From Prauserella aidingensis (GTDB lineage: Bacteria > Actinomycetota > Actinomycetes > Mycobacteriales > Pseudonocardiaceae): 64,000 bases of DNA. The notes under the pieces were generated by a model. The model worked only from the letters and a program-made list of their open reading frames with translations, had not been told where the DNA came from and searched no databases. Below are positions 18,254-26,852 of this stretch, in pieces. Position numbers and translations under genes: made by a program. Location: contig NZ_JAMTCN010000001.1 in NCBI RefSeq assembly GCF_024171865.1, positions 248,001-312,000 of the forward strand. Reading direction: 5' to 3'. Numbering within the stretch: position 1 is the first letter of the stretch; each line of letters begins with the position of its first letter.

Positions 18254-18835
18254 TCACCGGCGCACCCGATACCGCAGGTGCAGCACTCGGTCACCCCGAA
18301 CCACGGCGTCGAGATCCTCCAGCAGGTGCTGGGTGTCGACCGATCCGAAGTAGCGTTTACCGGAGCCGAGCACGACGGGGGCGACGTCCATGCGCACCTC
18401 GTCGACCAGGCCCGCCGCGAACACCTGGCCGCCGACGTCGCCGGCGGCGACGGCCACCGTGCGGTCTCCCGCGAGTTCCTGCGCCGTGGCCATGGCCGCC
18501 TCGATGCCGTCGACGAAGTGGAACGGCGCTTCGGCGTCCCAACCCTCGGGGGCCTGCCGGTGCGTCACGATGACCGCGTGGTCGACGCCGCCCGGGGGTG
18601 TCGCGCCCCACCCGCCGGTCATGTCGAAGACGTGGCGGCCGAAGACCGACGCCCCGATCTCGTCCCAGAACGGCCGGATGTAGTCGTGCGACGTCCGCGA
18701 CACCGTCAACGCGCCGCTCTCGTCCAACGGGACGTCGCCGTTGACATACCAGTCGAACAGCGGTCCGGGCCGGTCGTGGGCGTCCGCGACGAAGCCGTCG
18801 ACCGACACCACGTTGTACATGACCACCTTGCCCAC
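18254..18835 (-). CDS. Dihydrofolate reductase family protein (RibD C-terminal domain type)
   Basis: A 193-residue protein starting at ATG 18835 with a purine-rich site upstream (ggaaaggag on the coding strand). The N-terminus KVVMYNVVSVDGFVAD, SVFGRHVFDMTGGWG, and the late GLVDEVRMDVAPVVLGSGKRYFG are typical of the RibD_C/YwjB group of NADPH-dependent reductases. These are related in fold to folate or riboflavin-pathway reductases, but most members have no assigned substrate. The neighbouring frameshifted AraC gene ends 74 bp upstream and reads the same way. Confidence 0.88.
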   Translation of the reverse strand: MGKVVMYNVVSVDGFVADAHDRPGPLFDWYVNGDVPLDESGALTVSRTSHDYIRPFWDEIGASVFGRHVFDMTGGWGATPPGGVDHAVIVTHRQAPEGWDAEAPFHFVDGIEAAMATAQELAGDRTVAVAAGDVGGQVFAAGLVDEVRMDVAPVVLGSGKRYFGSVDTQHLLEDLDAVVRGDRVLHLRYRVRR

Positions 18836-18909
18836 GGGGCTCTCCTTTCCTCCGTCTCGCCGATGTCCCCGAGGCTAGGGGTGGCGTGCGGTGCCGTTCT
18901 TGTAAGAAT

Positions 18910-19748
18910 TCAATCGGCGGGCAGCGGCCAGCCGTCCAGCGCGTGGCCGGGGTGTTCGCGCTGGAACCGCCGCCGGGCCTCGACGTAGCGGGTCGGCGTG
19001 AGCCCGGTGAACGCGCGGAACTCGTGGCCGAAGTGGGCCTGGTCGAAGTAGCCCGCATCGGCGGCGACGGCGCCCCAGTCGACCGGTTCGGCCGGGTCGA
19101 TCGGGAACACGCCGGAGAAGAAACGGACGGTGCGGGCCAGCCGTTTCGGCGTGAGGCCGACGAGCGCCTTGAACCGCTGTGCCAGCTGAGTGCTGCTGAC
19201 GCCGGCCGCCGCCGTCAGGTCACCGATCGCCACCGCACCGCCGGTTGCCGCGACGACGTTGCTCGTGTGGCGGACCAGTCCAGGCCTGCGGTCTCGCACA
19301 GCCGCCGCATCAGCTCCTCCTCAAGGAGCGTGAGCATCTCGTGCGGCCCGGGCGCCGTGGCCAGCCGCTCCCGCAGCTCGGTAGTGGCGGCCCGGCCCCA
19401 CACCTGTTCCACCGTGACCGGCCGGTCCCGCAGCTCGGCCGCGGGCAACGGCAGGAAGGGTGCAGGCCCCCACGGCTTGAAGTGCACGCCGACGGTCCGC
19501 GTCCGGAGTGGGTAGCCGAACTCCCACGCGCGGGTGGGCACGGTGACCACGCAGCCGTCGACGTACTCGGCCGCCGAGATGTCGGTGCCGGCGCGGATGC
19601 GCAGGTCGTCCCCGAGGTTGAGGACGAGCAGAGCCGACGGACTCGGCGGCAGCATCAGCCGGGCGTACGGCGGCGTGCCCGCCAGGTAGTAGAGGTCGTC
19701 GATCAGCCCGTCCAGCGGTGGTCGCGGCACCCGGGACACGTACTCCAC
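18910..19748 (-). pseudogene. AraC family transcriptional regulator, frameshifted
   Basis: The N-terminal frame starts at 19748 with MEYVSRVPRPPLDGLIDDLYY. It runs through the ligand-binding-like region to EELMRRLCETAGLD, then continues out of register. The second frame resumes at LVRHTSNVVAATGG and contains the full AraC DNA-binding part: LTAAAGVSSTQLAQRFKALVGLTPKRLARTVRF and a second helix-turn-helix around YFDQAHFGHEFRAFTGLTPTRY (fragments of a longer match). The switch is at about 19277-19280, where one missing base restores an intact gene of about 280 codons. Loss of the DNA-binding domain would inactivate the regulator unless the base is a sequencing error. Confidence 0.82.
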
Positions 19749-19857
19749 CCCGACAGCATCGCCGACCGCCGCCGCGACGGTCCACCCGAGCGACCGCCGG
19801 CAGCGGACCGGTCACGAGCCGACCGGCGGGGCCCGTGATGCGCTACGGTCGGTTGCG

Positions 19858-21198
19858 ATGAGTGAGCAGCCGGTTCCCCTCCCGCGGCCTGCGTGTGCCG
19901 GGACGGAGCCGTGGGTCGGGACGGAGCCGTGGCCCGGGGCGTCCGACCCGGCCGCGCTGCTGTCGGGAATCGCGGACTGGCTCACCGGGTACGGCAACGT
20001 GCAGACCCGCCGGACCTACGCCGAGGGACTCGGACTGCCCGTCACGAGCGACGACGTCGAGGAATGGGTTCGGACCATCACCGCGTCCGCGGCATCACCC
20101 GCGTCCACACCGGACGGCGGGGAGCCGCAAGCCGCATTCGCGGGAAGCGGCGGGGCGCCCGGCGCGGACTGGCGTGAGGCGGTCGCGGCCTACGCGGCGG
20201 CCCTGCAGCTGAAGCCACCGGCCGCCGACGGCGCGGCGCGGCGTCCGCCACCGGCGCCGCGTGGCCGGCTGCGGACGGTCCACTGGTTCCGCTGGTGCGC
20301 CGCGCGCGGACTCGACCCGCTGCGCGCCACCAGCCGCGACGTGAAGGCCTGGCTCGAGGCCGTGGCAGGCGCGGGTGCCGCACCGTCCACACGCGATCGT
20401 CTCCTCGCGACCGTCAAGACGCTGTACGCCTACCTGGCCGAGGAGGGCCTGGTCACGGGGAATCCGGCGGCGCTGAGCAGACGCCGACTCGGCCTGACGA
20501 CGGCGACGACCAGCACGTCGGCCACGGTCACGCTGACCGGACGGCAGGTGCGGGCGCTGCATACCGCGGCCGCGGCGCCGCGCAGGGGAGCGGGTCCGGT
20601 GGACACCGCCCGCGCGGCCGCGGTCGTCGCGTTGTTCACCCTCGGCCTGCGGGTGAGCGAACTGTGCGGGCTCGACGAGTCCGACCTCCACGTCACGCGG
20701 GGACGGCGGGCCCTGCGGGTGCACGGCAAGGGCGGCAAGACGCGCATCGTGTACCTGAGCGAGCCCGCCGAGGCCGCGCTGACCGAGTACCGCCTCCGCG
20801 TCCGGGAGGCCGCCGCCTCCAAGGACAGGGCTTCGACAGGGAAGACGGTGCAGCGAGAGCGCACCGCCCCCACCGGGGAGCGGCCGCTTCTTCGTACCCG
20901 CACGGGGAGGCGTTTCCAGCGGCAGGCGATCTGGCAGTTGTTGCGCCGGGTCGCCGCATCGGCCGGTCCGGAACTCGCCGAGGTGGCGGAGGCGATGCAT
21001 CCGCACGCGCTGCGGCACTTCTACGTCACCACCGCCGTCGAGGCGGGCGCGGACCTCGCCCACGTGCAGGGCGACGTCGGACACAGCAGCATCGACACCA
21101 CCCGCAAGGTCTACGACCACGCCGCGCCGGACCCCGAGCGCAGCGCCGTCGACCTCGTCGCGGGCACCTGGTTCACCGGCGACGACGGGTCCGAGTAG
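19858..21198 (+). CDS. Tyrosine recombinase/integrase (XerC/phage integrase family)
   Basis: A 446-residue site-specific recombinase starting at ATG 19858. A SAM-like core-binding domain spans roughly residues 100-205. The catalytic domain retains every key residue: Arg265 (LGLRVSELCGL), Lys294 (GKGGKTR), His383 and Arg386 (HALRHFY), His409 (GDVGHSS) and Tyr419 (KVYDHA). An extra polar loop sits near residues 318-340. The N-terminus has a small in-frame duplication of GTEPW. No excisionase, att repeats or other integrative-element genes are next to it, so it looks like an orphan recombinase or the remains of an element. It is likely active by motif content. Confidence 0.93.
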   Translation: MSEQPVPLPRPACAGTEPWVGTEPWPGASDPAALLSGIADWLTGYGNVQTRRTYAEGLGLPVTSDDVEEWVRTITASAASPASTPDGGEPQAAFAGSGGAPGADWREAVAAYAAALQLKPPAADGAARRPPPAPRGRLRTVHWFRWCAARGLDPLRATSRDVKAWLEAVAGAGAAPSTRDRLLATVKTLYAYLAEEGLVTGNPAALSRRRLGLTTATTSTSATVTLTGRQVRALHTAAAAPRRGAGPVDTARAAAVVALFTLGLRVSELCGLDESDLHVTRGRRALRVHGKGGKTRIVYLSEPAEAALTEYRLRVREAAASKDRASTGKTVQRERTAPTGERPLLRTRTGRRFQRQAIWQLLRRVAASAGPELAEVAEAMHPHALRHFYVTTAVEAGADLAHVQGDVGHSSIDTTRKVYDHAAPDPERSAVDLVAGTWFTGDDGSE

Positions 21199-21418
21199 GC
21201 CCTGTACTCCTGAAACTGTCCTGAGCCGCACAGCAGCGGGAAAGCGATGGCCATCGGGTCTGGATGGAGTTCTGTTCTCGTCCCGGGGATCGTCACGGAG
21301 TTCCGGTACATCCACGAACTGCAGCCCGCCAGGGATCTCGCACCGCGCGGCCGAGTTCCTCCCGGCGTGCTGGGCGAGGTGCTTGGGCTCGCCGCGATGC
21401 CGGAACCGAATCCGGTAC

Positions 21419-22348
21419 TTATGTGTGGCCCGATCGTCGGTCGAGCGCGGTGCCGACGTCGGGACAGCTCCCGCGGACGGTGTCGAGAAAGGCGCCCAGC
21501 ACTGGGGAGCGGTTCCGATCGACGAAGGACAGGACGAGGTCGGGCAGCGCCGTGCGTGGGGTCACTTCGCAGAACCGGACCCCCGGGCGCGGGGCCGACA
21601 GCATGCGGGAGGGCCCGAGGCCCACACCGACCTGGCAAGCGGCCAGGCCGATGATCGTGTGCACGTCCCTGGCAACGGTCGCACCGTCCAGCGCGACTGC
21701 GTCCTCGCCCAGTAGCGTACGCAGCCCGGTGGCGATCGCGGGCTCGTCCTCCTCGGCGGCCACGATCAGCGGCTGTCGCCGTAGCTGGTCCACGCTCACG
21801 GACGCCTGGCCGGCGTACGGGTGCGCGCTGCCGACGACGGCGGTCAGATGGGCGTGTCCGATCGGGACGGACACCAGATGTTCGACCCCGACGCCCCGTG
21901 GTGGTCCGAGCGTGACGGCCACGTCCAGCTCTCCGGCGACGAGGGCCGCAGTGCTGCGACCGGATGCCATCTCGTGCAGCTCCAGCCGTACGTCGGGCCG
22001 CTCGCTGCCGAACCGGCCCAGGACGTCCGGCAGCGGCTCGAGCAGTGCCGAGGCGATGAACCCCAGGCGCAGTCGACCCGTCTCGCCGCGCGCCGCCCGG
22101 TCAGCGTCGACAACGGCGGCCGCCATGTCCTCCAGTGCCTGCCGCGCTCGGACGAGGAACGCCTCACCTGCGCCGGTCGGGAGTACGCCCTGGCGCGCGC
22201 GGTCGAACAGCCGGACCCCGACTTCGCGCTCCAGGTCGGCGATTTGTTTGGACAACGGGGGTTGTGCAATGCCCAGCGCACGGGCCGCCCGACCGAAGTG
22301 TCCGTGCTCGGCGAGGGCGAGCGCATACCGGAGATGCCGCGCTTCCAT
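21419..22348 (-). CDS. LysR family transcriptional regulator
   Basis: A 309-residue regulator. Three in-frame ATGs (22363, 22354, 22348) are possible. I prefer 22348 because it starts MEARHLRYALALAEHGHF, the canonical LysR beginning, with GGACGGG about 8 nt upstream. The winged HTH (FGRAARALGIAQPPLSKQI) is followed by the periplasmic-binding-like effector domain. It diverges from an alpha/beta hydrolase-MFS pair, which it probably controls. An inverted repeat lies in the shared intergenic region. The effector is unknown. Confidence 0.92.
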   Translation of the reverse strand: MEARHLRYALALAEHGHFGRAARALGIAQPPLSKQIADLEREVGVRLFDRARQGVLPTGAGEAFLVRARQALEDMAAAVVDADRAARGETGRLRLGFIASALLEPLPDVLGRFGSERPDVRLELHEMASGRSTAALVAGELDVAVTLGPPRGVGVEHLVSVPIGHAHLTAVVGSAHPYAGQASVSVDQLRRQPLIVAAEEDEPAIATGLRTLLGEDAVALDGATVARDVHTIIGLAACQVGVGLGPSRMLSAPRPGVRFCEVTPRTALPDLVLSFVDRNRSPVLGAFLDTVRGSCPDVGTALDRRSGHT

Positions 22349-22367
22349 GATCATCCCGTCCATATAC

Positions 22368-22393
22368 TGGAAGTATCACCAACCAGACTTCCA
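22368..22393. promoter_or_regulatory. Candidate LysR operator in the divergent intergenic region
   Basis: TGGAAGT at 22368-22374 and ACTTCCA at 22387-22393 form 7-bp arms with a 12-bp spacer. The spacing and dyad fit a LysR-type recognition site, lying 20 nt from the LysR start and about 50 nt from the hydrolase start. Confidence 0.5.
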
Positions 22394-22440
22394 TATCTTT
22401 CCCTTGATGGGTGCTGTGGTCACCGACTGGGATGGGAGTC

Positions 22441-23304
22441 ATGACGCCATCCCCGAACTCCACGTGCACCGATCTGAACAGCACCGTCTTCGTTCTCGTG
22501 CACGGCGCCTGGCACGCCTCGTGGCACTGGGCGGCAACGCAGCGGGTACTCGCCGGTCTGGGTGCCGCGAGCGTGGCCGTTGACCTGCCCGGGCACGGCT
22601 TCGACGCTGCCTTGCCCAGCGGGTACCTGCTGGGCGATCGACCCGGTCTGCTGACCGAGAGGTCGCCGCTCGCCGACGTGACGATGGACGACTGTGCCGA
22701 TGCCGTTCTGGACACGCTGCGCAAGGTCCGCCGCTACCGCCGTGTTGTGCTCGTCGCTCACAGCGCGGGCGGCGGTCCCGCGTCGCTGGCCGCGGAACGC
22801 GCGTCCGAGTTGGTCGACCGCATCATCTACGTCTCCGCGTTCGTCCCCGCAGGCCGCCCCCGGTTCTTCGACTACCTCGGCGCCCCCGAGAGCGCCACCA
22901 CACGGGGGCAGGAACTCAACCTCGGTGACCCCGAGGCGCTGGGCGCCGTACGGATCGACCCGCTCTCACCGGACCCCTCCTACGTCGAGGAGCTGCGGCA
23001 GACCCATTACCACGACACACCCGCCGACCGTTTCGACCGCTGGCGCTCCGCGCTGATCCCCGACCTGCCGCTGGCCATCCCGGCGACCCCGATCACACTG
23101 ACCGCGGCGCGGTGGGGCCGTATCCCGCGTACCTTCCTGCGCTGCGAGGAAGACCGGGCGCAACCGACGGCAGCCCAGGACCTGATGATCGCGGAGGCCG
23201 ACCGGGACATGCCGGACGAGCCGTTCACCGTCCGCACCCTGCCGGGCAGCCACAGCCCGTTCGCCGCCCGGCCGCGGGAACTCGCCGAGGCCCTGGTCCG
23301 ATGA
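22441..23304 (+). CDS. Alpha/beta hydrolase
   Basis: A 287-residue protein with ATG at 22441 and gggag just upstream. The oxyanion segment is VLVHGAWHASWHW and the nucleophile elbow is VAHSAGGGP. The late His in PGSHSPFAARP fits the catalytic histidine. The layout, with a large cap and HGAWH, resembles plant-type methyl-esterase/hydroxynitrile-lyase relatives often annotated simply as alpha/beta hydrolases. Its stop overlaps the MFS gene start by 4 bp (ATGA), so the two are translationally coupled. Joint control by the divergent LysR regulator suggests degradation and export of the same small molecule. Confidence 0.9.
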   Translation: MTPSPNSTCTDLNSTVFVLVHGAWHASWHWAATQRVLAGLGAASVAVDLPGHGFDAALPSGYLLGDRPGLLTERSPLADVTMDDCADAVLDTLRKVRRYRRVVLVAHSAGGGPASLAAERASELVDRIIYVSAFVPAGRPRFFDYLGAPESATTRGQELNLGDPEALGAVRIDPLSPDPSYVEELRQTHYHDTPADRFDRWRSALIPDLPLAIPATPITLTAARWGRIPRTFLRCEEDRAQPTAAQDLMIAEADRDMPDEPFTVRTLPGSHSPFAARPRELAEALVR

Positions 23305-24746
23305 ACGACCGGCGATTCCTGTTGCCGGTGGTGCTGAGTACGACTTTCGTGCAGCTGCTCAACGTCACGATCGCGCAGGTCGCAGCTCCGGCCATTCGGT
23401 CCGGTCTGGACACGGGGCCCGGTGCGGTGCAGCTCGTGCTGGTCGGCTACACCCTGACATACGCGTGTGTACTCGTCACCGCCGCACGGCTGGGCGACAG
23501 ATACGGTTACCGGCGCCTGTTCGTACTGGGCACAGCGGTGTTCATGGTCGGCTCGATGGCTTCCGCCGCCGCGCCCGGCGCCGGATGGCTGATCGCGGCC
23601 CGACTGGTTCAGGGCGCGGGCAGTGGCCTGGTCGCCCCGCAGGTCCTCTCGCTCATCCACACCGGCGTTTCCCCGGAACGTCGGCCACGAGCCCTCGCCC
23701 TGTACGGCGCCACTATGGGCGTGGCCTCGCTGGCCGGTCCGCTCGTCGGTGGGCTGCTCATCGGCGCCGACCTCTTCGGTCTCGGCTGGCGCGCGGTCTT
23801 CCTGGTCACGCTGCCGGTAACGTTCGTGTCGCTGACAGGGGCCAGGCTGCTGCCTCACACGCCCGGTACGGACGAGCAGCGCGTGGACTGGGTCGGGGCG
23901 ACGCTGGCCACCACCGGCTTCGGTGCGCTGATTCTGCCGTGTGCGCTGGGCCGGGAGGCAGGCTGGCCCTGGTGGACGTGGGCATCCTTCGCCGTGGCCG
24001 CGGCGGCACTCAGCTGCTTCGCCCGCACTCTCCGGAATCGGCAGAACTCCCTGATTCACCCGTCGGTTCTGCGGGACGGGACCGCTCGGCGGGGCGTGCT
24101 GCTGGTGTTCGTCTTCAACGCCGGGGTGCCGTCGTTCACGTATCTGCTGTTCCTGCACCTGCAGTCCGCCCTCGGATATTCGGCGCTGTCCGCCGCGCTG
24201 GTGTCGGCACCGTTCGCCGCCGCGGCCATCCCGGGCAGCCGCGCAGCCCCGTCCTTCTCCCGTCGCCTGGGTTCGACGGCGTTGACGGTCGCAGCACTGG
24301 TTCTGACGGGTATGGCACTGGTGCTCGCGCTGCTCATCGACACCGAGGCCGGACGCGTGGTGGCCCTGCCGGTGCTGGCGGCCGGTGGTGCGGCGTTCGG
24401 CCTGTTCACAGCCTCGGTGTTCACGCTGGTGCTGGCGAGTGTGCGGTCCTCCGCGGCGAGTTCGGTGTCCGGGCTGTTGCCCACGGCTCAGCAGCTCGGC
24501 GGCACGATCGGGGTGACGGCGGCCGGGATGGCCTATTTCGCGCCGTCCGACGGTGCCGGCGCTGCGTTCGGCCACGCCATGTCCTACGAGGCCGCGATCT
24601 TCCTGATCACGGCCTCGCTCGCCCTCCGACTGCGACGGACCGATTCCGGGCCGGATCAGTCCGGGACCGGACCACGTAGGCGCGGATCGAAGTCAGCCCA
24701 CAGGTCGTCCTCGGGATTGCGCCACCGGTTGCCGCCCACCACGTAG
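23301..24746 (+). CDS. MFS transporter, DHA2 (14-helix) drug efflux type
   Basis: A 481-residue transporter starting at ATG 23301, overlapping the hydrolase stop. The loop 2-3 motif ARLGDRYGYRR and motif C-like GPLVGGLLIG identify an MFS antiporter, and about 14 hydrophobic segments are visible. The last 30 residues are a basic, Ser/Arg-rich, low-complexity run that overlaps a possible antisense small gene, so the native C-terminus may have been replaced or extended. It probably exports a toxic compound, but the substrate is unknown. Confidence 0.9.
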   Translation: MNDRRFLLPVVLSTTFVQLLNVTIAQVAAPAIRSGLDTGPGAVQLVLVGYTLTYACVLVTAARLGDRYGYRRLFVLGTAVFMVGSMASAAAPGAGWLIAARLVQGAGSGLVAPQVLSLIHTGVSPERRPRALALYGATMGVASLAGPLVGGLLIGADLFGLGWRAVFLVTLPVTFVSLTGARLLPHTPGTDEQRVDWVGATLATTGFGALILPCALGREAGWPWWTWASFAVAAAALSCFARTLRNRQNSLIHPSVLRDGTARRGVLLVFVFNAGVPSFTYLLFLHLQSALGYSALSAALVSAPFAAAAIPGSRAAPSFSRRLGSTALTVAALVLTGMALVLALLIDTEAGRVVALPVLAAGGAAFGLFTASVFTLVLASVRSSAASSVSGLLPTAQQLGGTIGVTAAGMAYFAPSDGAGAAFGHAMSYEAAIFLITASLALRLRRTDSGPDQSGTGPRRRGSKSAHRSSSGLRHRLPPTT

Positions 24747-24784
24747 AGCTCGACTGCACAGTCGCTCGAACAATGTCGGTTCAT
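24656..24784 (-). CDS. Possible small hypothetical protein
   Basis: A 42-residue reading from ATG 24784 ends in NRWRNPEDDLWADFDPRLRG, an organised Trp/Asp-rich pattern that looks more protein-like than the overlapping basic C-terminus of the MFS protein. I do not recognise it, and the overlap with a coding region weakens the call. It may be a real small gene or a remnant. Confidence 0.3.
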   Translation of the reverse strand: MNRHCSSDCAVELYVVGGNRWRNPEDDLWADFDPRLRGPVPD

Positions 24785-24989
24785 GCCCGAACCACTCTCA
24801 CTCGCCGTGCGGCGAGACTCGATCGGAAAGGTCACTGCCCGAACGGGCGCCGGGCACACCCGGTCACGGAACTGGTCGCGCGAATGTGCTGGCCCAGCCA
24901 CCCGGCACGGACGCTGCCCACCATCCGGCTGCGCGCGCGAGCGAGGGCGGAACGTTCAGTGTCGCCCGGTTCTTCCCCAACCCCCAGGG

Positions 24990-26114
24990 TCAGGAACCGT
25001 CTGCGTCCGATGATCCGGCCTCCGGTGCTCCTTCACGGGCGAGGAGTTCCCGCAGCACGTGCTCCCGCAAGGTAACCGGGTCGTCGGTGTGTTCGAGCAC
25101 CGTCGCGTGCACCCGATGGAGCACGGTGTCCACGGCGGAGCATCGTTCGTCGGCGTCGGCCGCGCGGGCGCGTAGGCGTTCCGCGTCGGCGCGGACCTCG
25201 GCCAGTTCGGCGCGCACGCCGTCGATGTCCTGTTCGGCCCGCCGCTGTTCGGCGGTGACCTCGTCGAGCCGGCGGGCGAGTTCCTGCTCCCGCCGCGACG
25301 CCTCGGCCTGCGCCTCGCGGGCGTCGTCGAGCTGAGTGGTCGCCGCCGTCAGCCTTTCGGTGAGGCTCTGTTCCAGGTCACGGCTGCGGGTGCGGTGTTC
25401 CTCGAGCGCGGCCTGCGCGGTGTCGCGCTCGCCGGTGCGCTGTGCCAACTGCCCGCGCAGCTGGTCGAGGCGTTCGGTGAGTTCGTCGACCCGAGCCCGG
25501 GTCACCTTGTTCTGGTCCTCGGCGGTGCGTGCCCGCTCGGCTGTCGCCTCCGCCGTGGCCTCGGCGCGCGCCTGCGCGAGCGCGGCCGCCTCGGCGGCGG
25601 AGGTGGCCTGCTGCGCGGTGTCCTGCGCCTCGTCGGCGTCCGCTCGTGCCCGATCGGCCTCGGCGATCGCCTCGTCCCGGAGCCGCTGCGCCTCGGCGGC
25701 GCGTTCCTCGGCTTCGGCCTGCGCTTGCCGGGCCTGTTCGGCGGCCGCGTCGGCCTCGTCGGCCCGGGTGGCCGCGGCGGTCAGCTCCTCCTGCATGCGT
25801 GCCGTGACGTCTTCGAGCGCGCTGCCGAGCGTCTGCAGCGGTTCGAGGGCCTGCCGGGAAGCCTCGGCGAACGTGTCGGTCGCGTCGCGTAGTGCCGTCG
25901 GGGGATCGGTGTCACCGAGCGCGGTGCGGAGCGCGTGTTCTGCGGCCGCCAGTTGCTTGCACGTCTTGTTGTCGGGCCATCGGCGATCGGGGCAGAACTC
26001 GTAGGGCCGTCCGCCACGGGGACCCGGCGGCGGTAGCGGCTGCCTGCAATGCCGGAAGCCGCATCGGGCCGCCTGCGGGTCCGTCACGTGCACCGTCACA
26101 CTCTCCGCGCTCAT
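24990..26114 (-). CDS. Long coiled-coil protein with N-terminal four-cysteine motif
   Basis: A 374-residue protein starting at ATG 26114. The N-terminus carries Cys18, Cys23, Cys41 and Cys52 within CGFRHCRQ, GRPYEFCPDRRW and KTCKQL, a probable zinc site. From about residue 55 to 345 the sequence is an almost uninterrupted Ala/Glu/Arg/Gln coiled coil (AEQARQAQAEAEERAAEAQRL, quoted in part). It resembles KfrA-like plasmid proteins in the coiled coil but lacks their obvious HTH. It is preceded by an AT-rich inverted-repeat island that could be its own operator. Its neighbours (orphan recombinase, remnants) suggest a link to a mobile element, which is inference. Confidence 0.75.
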   Translation of the reverse strand: MSAESVTVHVTDPQAARCGFRHCRQPLPPPGPRGGRPYEFCPDRRWPDNKTCKQLAAAEHALRTALGDTDPPTALRDATDTFAEASRQALEPLQTLGSALEDVTARMQEELTAAATRADEADAAAEQARQAQAEAEERAAEAQRLRDEAIAEADRARADADEAQDTAQQATSAAEAAALAQARAEATAEATAERARTAEDQNKVTRARVDELTERLDQLRGQLAQRTGERDTAQAALEEHRTRSRDLEQSLTERLTAATTQLDDAREAQAEASRREQELARRLDEVTAEQRRAEQDIDGVRAELAEVRADAERLRARAADADERCSAVDTVLHRVHATVLEHTDDPVTLREHVLRELLAREGAPEAGSSDADGS

Positions 26115-26115
26115 G

Positions 26116-26222
26116 CGCCCATCCTAGTAGTGGATTATAGATCCTGTAACTTGGGTTATGGATACGAAAACTACAACATCGGACAGCTACGGAAGATATA
26201 TTTTGTAGCTGAGTGATCTGAC
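26116..26222. promoter_or_regulatory. AT-rich island with inverted repeats (promoter/operator)
   Basis: About 107 bp upstream of the coiled-coil gene are strongly AT-rich in a 70% GC context. CAGCTAC at 26184-26190 and GTAGCTG at 26205-26211 form a dyad. CTACAA (26171-26176) also complements TTGTAG (26203-26208). Such a patch fits a promoter with autoregulatory binding sites, or the edge of an acquired segment. Confidence 0.55.
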
Positions 26223-26477
26223 AGTCCGCGACCGCTCGGTCACGGGCCTGCGCGGGTGGTGATGAGCCGCATCAACGCCCCACGGGAGCGATGTGGCCGC
26301 GCTACCAGTGGGGCGCGGCCACAGGCACGGAAGCGCGACGCCGGCAGCGCGGCCGTACCGGGGTTCGCTGACGCCGTGCGGTACGGAGCGCAGGGGCCGA
26401 GTCCTACGGCCGGCTGCCGGAGATGCGAGCCCGAGTCGAGTTGGAGCGGTCCTTCGGCCTCGACATCGACGTCCTGA
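26223..26477. other. Gap without a supported gene
   Basis: No convincing gene is present. One plus-strand frame reads a protein-like stretch (GRLPEMRARVELER and following) near 26410-26500 before a stop, but it has no start and no recognisable family. It could be a gene remnant. Confidence 0.4.
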
Positions 26478-26852
26478 TCACGCCATCGCCAACGGAGTGT
26501 CCGACTGCGGTGGCGGGCGCGTGGTGATGGCGAACGCGGCGCGGGGGCGATGCGCCGCCGGGAGTGCGCTGACACCGGCCGCTTGCAACATGCCGTGCAG
26601 GTGGGGTGCCGCGTTGACGATGTGGAAGGCGATGTGCCGGTGGGCCGCGTAGGTGTGTGCGGCGCTCAGGAGATCAAGCCCGGCGGCGTCGATGGTCGTG
26701 GTCCGGGCAAGGTCCACCAGGGTTTCGGGTGGTCCCGTCAGCACATGCGGCCAGAGTCGCTCGGCCAGCAGGGCGACGTTCGCATCGGCGAGGTCGCTCT
26801 CCACCGCGAAGACGGCGGACACGGTCGTGGTCAGGTTGTCGTCGGCCCGCAC
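26478..26852 (-). CDS. STAS domain protein (anti-sigma factor antagonist-like)
   Basis: A 124-residue single-domain STAS protein starting at ATG 26852. The core ETLVDLARTTTIDAAGLDLL aligns with the anti-sigma antagonist motif. The usual D-(S/T)-S-G phosphorylation site is replaced by Asp55-Ala-Ala-Gly58, so it cannot be controlled by serine phosphorylation in the standard way. SpoIIAA-type proteins bind anti-sigma kinases to free sigma factors; this one may be constitutively active or bind another partner. No anti-sigma gene is adjacent. Confidence 0.82.
   Translation of the reverse strand: MRADDNLTTTVSAVFAVESDLADANVALLAERLWPHVLTGPPETLVDLARTTTIDAAGLDLLSAAHTYAAHRHIAFHIVNAAPHLHGMLQAAGVSALPAAHRPRAAFAITTRPPPQSDTPLAMA

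Noticed and set aside
21199-21418. Possible transposase remnant between integrase and LysR
   Set aside because: Frames on both strands were examined, but no transposase motif, terminal repeat or target duplication is visible.
25000-26100. Long plus-strand open frames opposite the coiled-coil gene
   Set aside because: They are Ser/Ala/Arg-rich shadows of the minus-strand coiled coil caused by GC codon bias.
26410-26526. Protein-like plus-strand stretch GRLPEMRARVELER and following residues, loosely like a nucleotidyltransferase tail
   Set aside because: No start codon, no upstream domain, stop soon after, and no motif that identifies a family.
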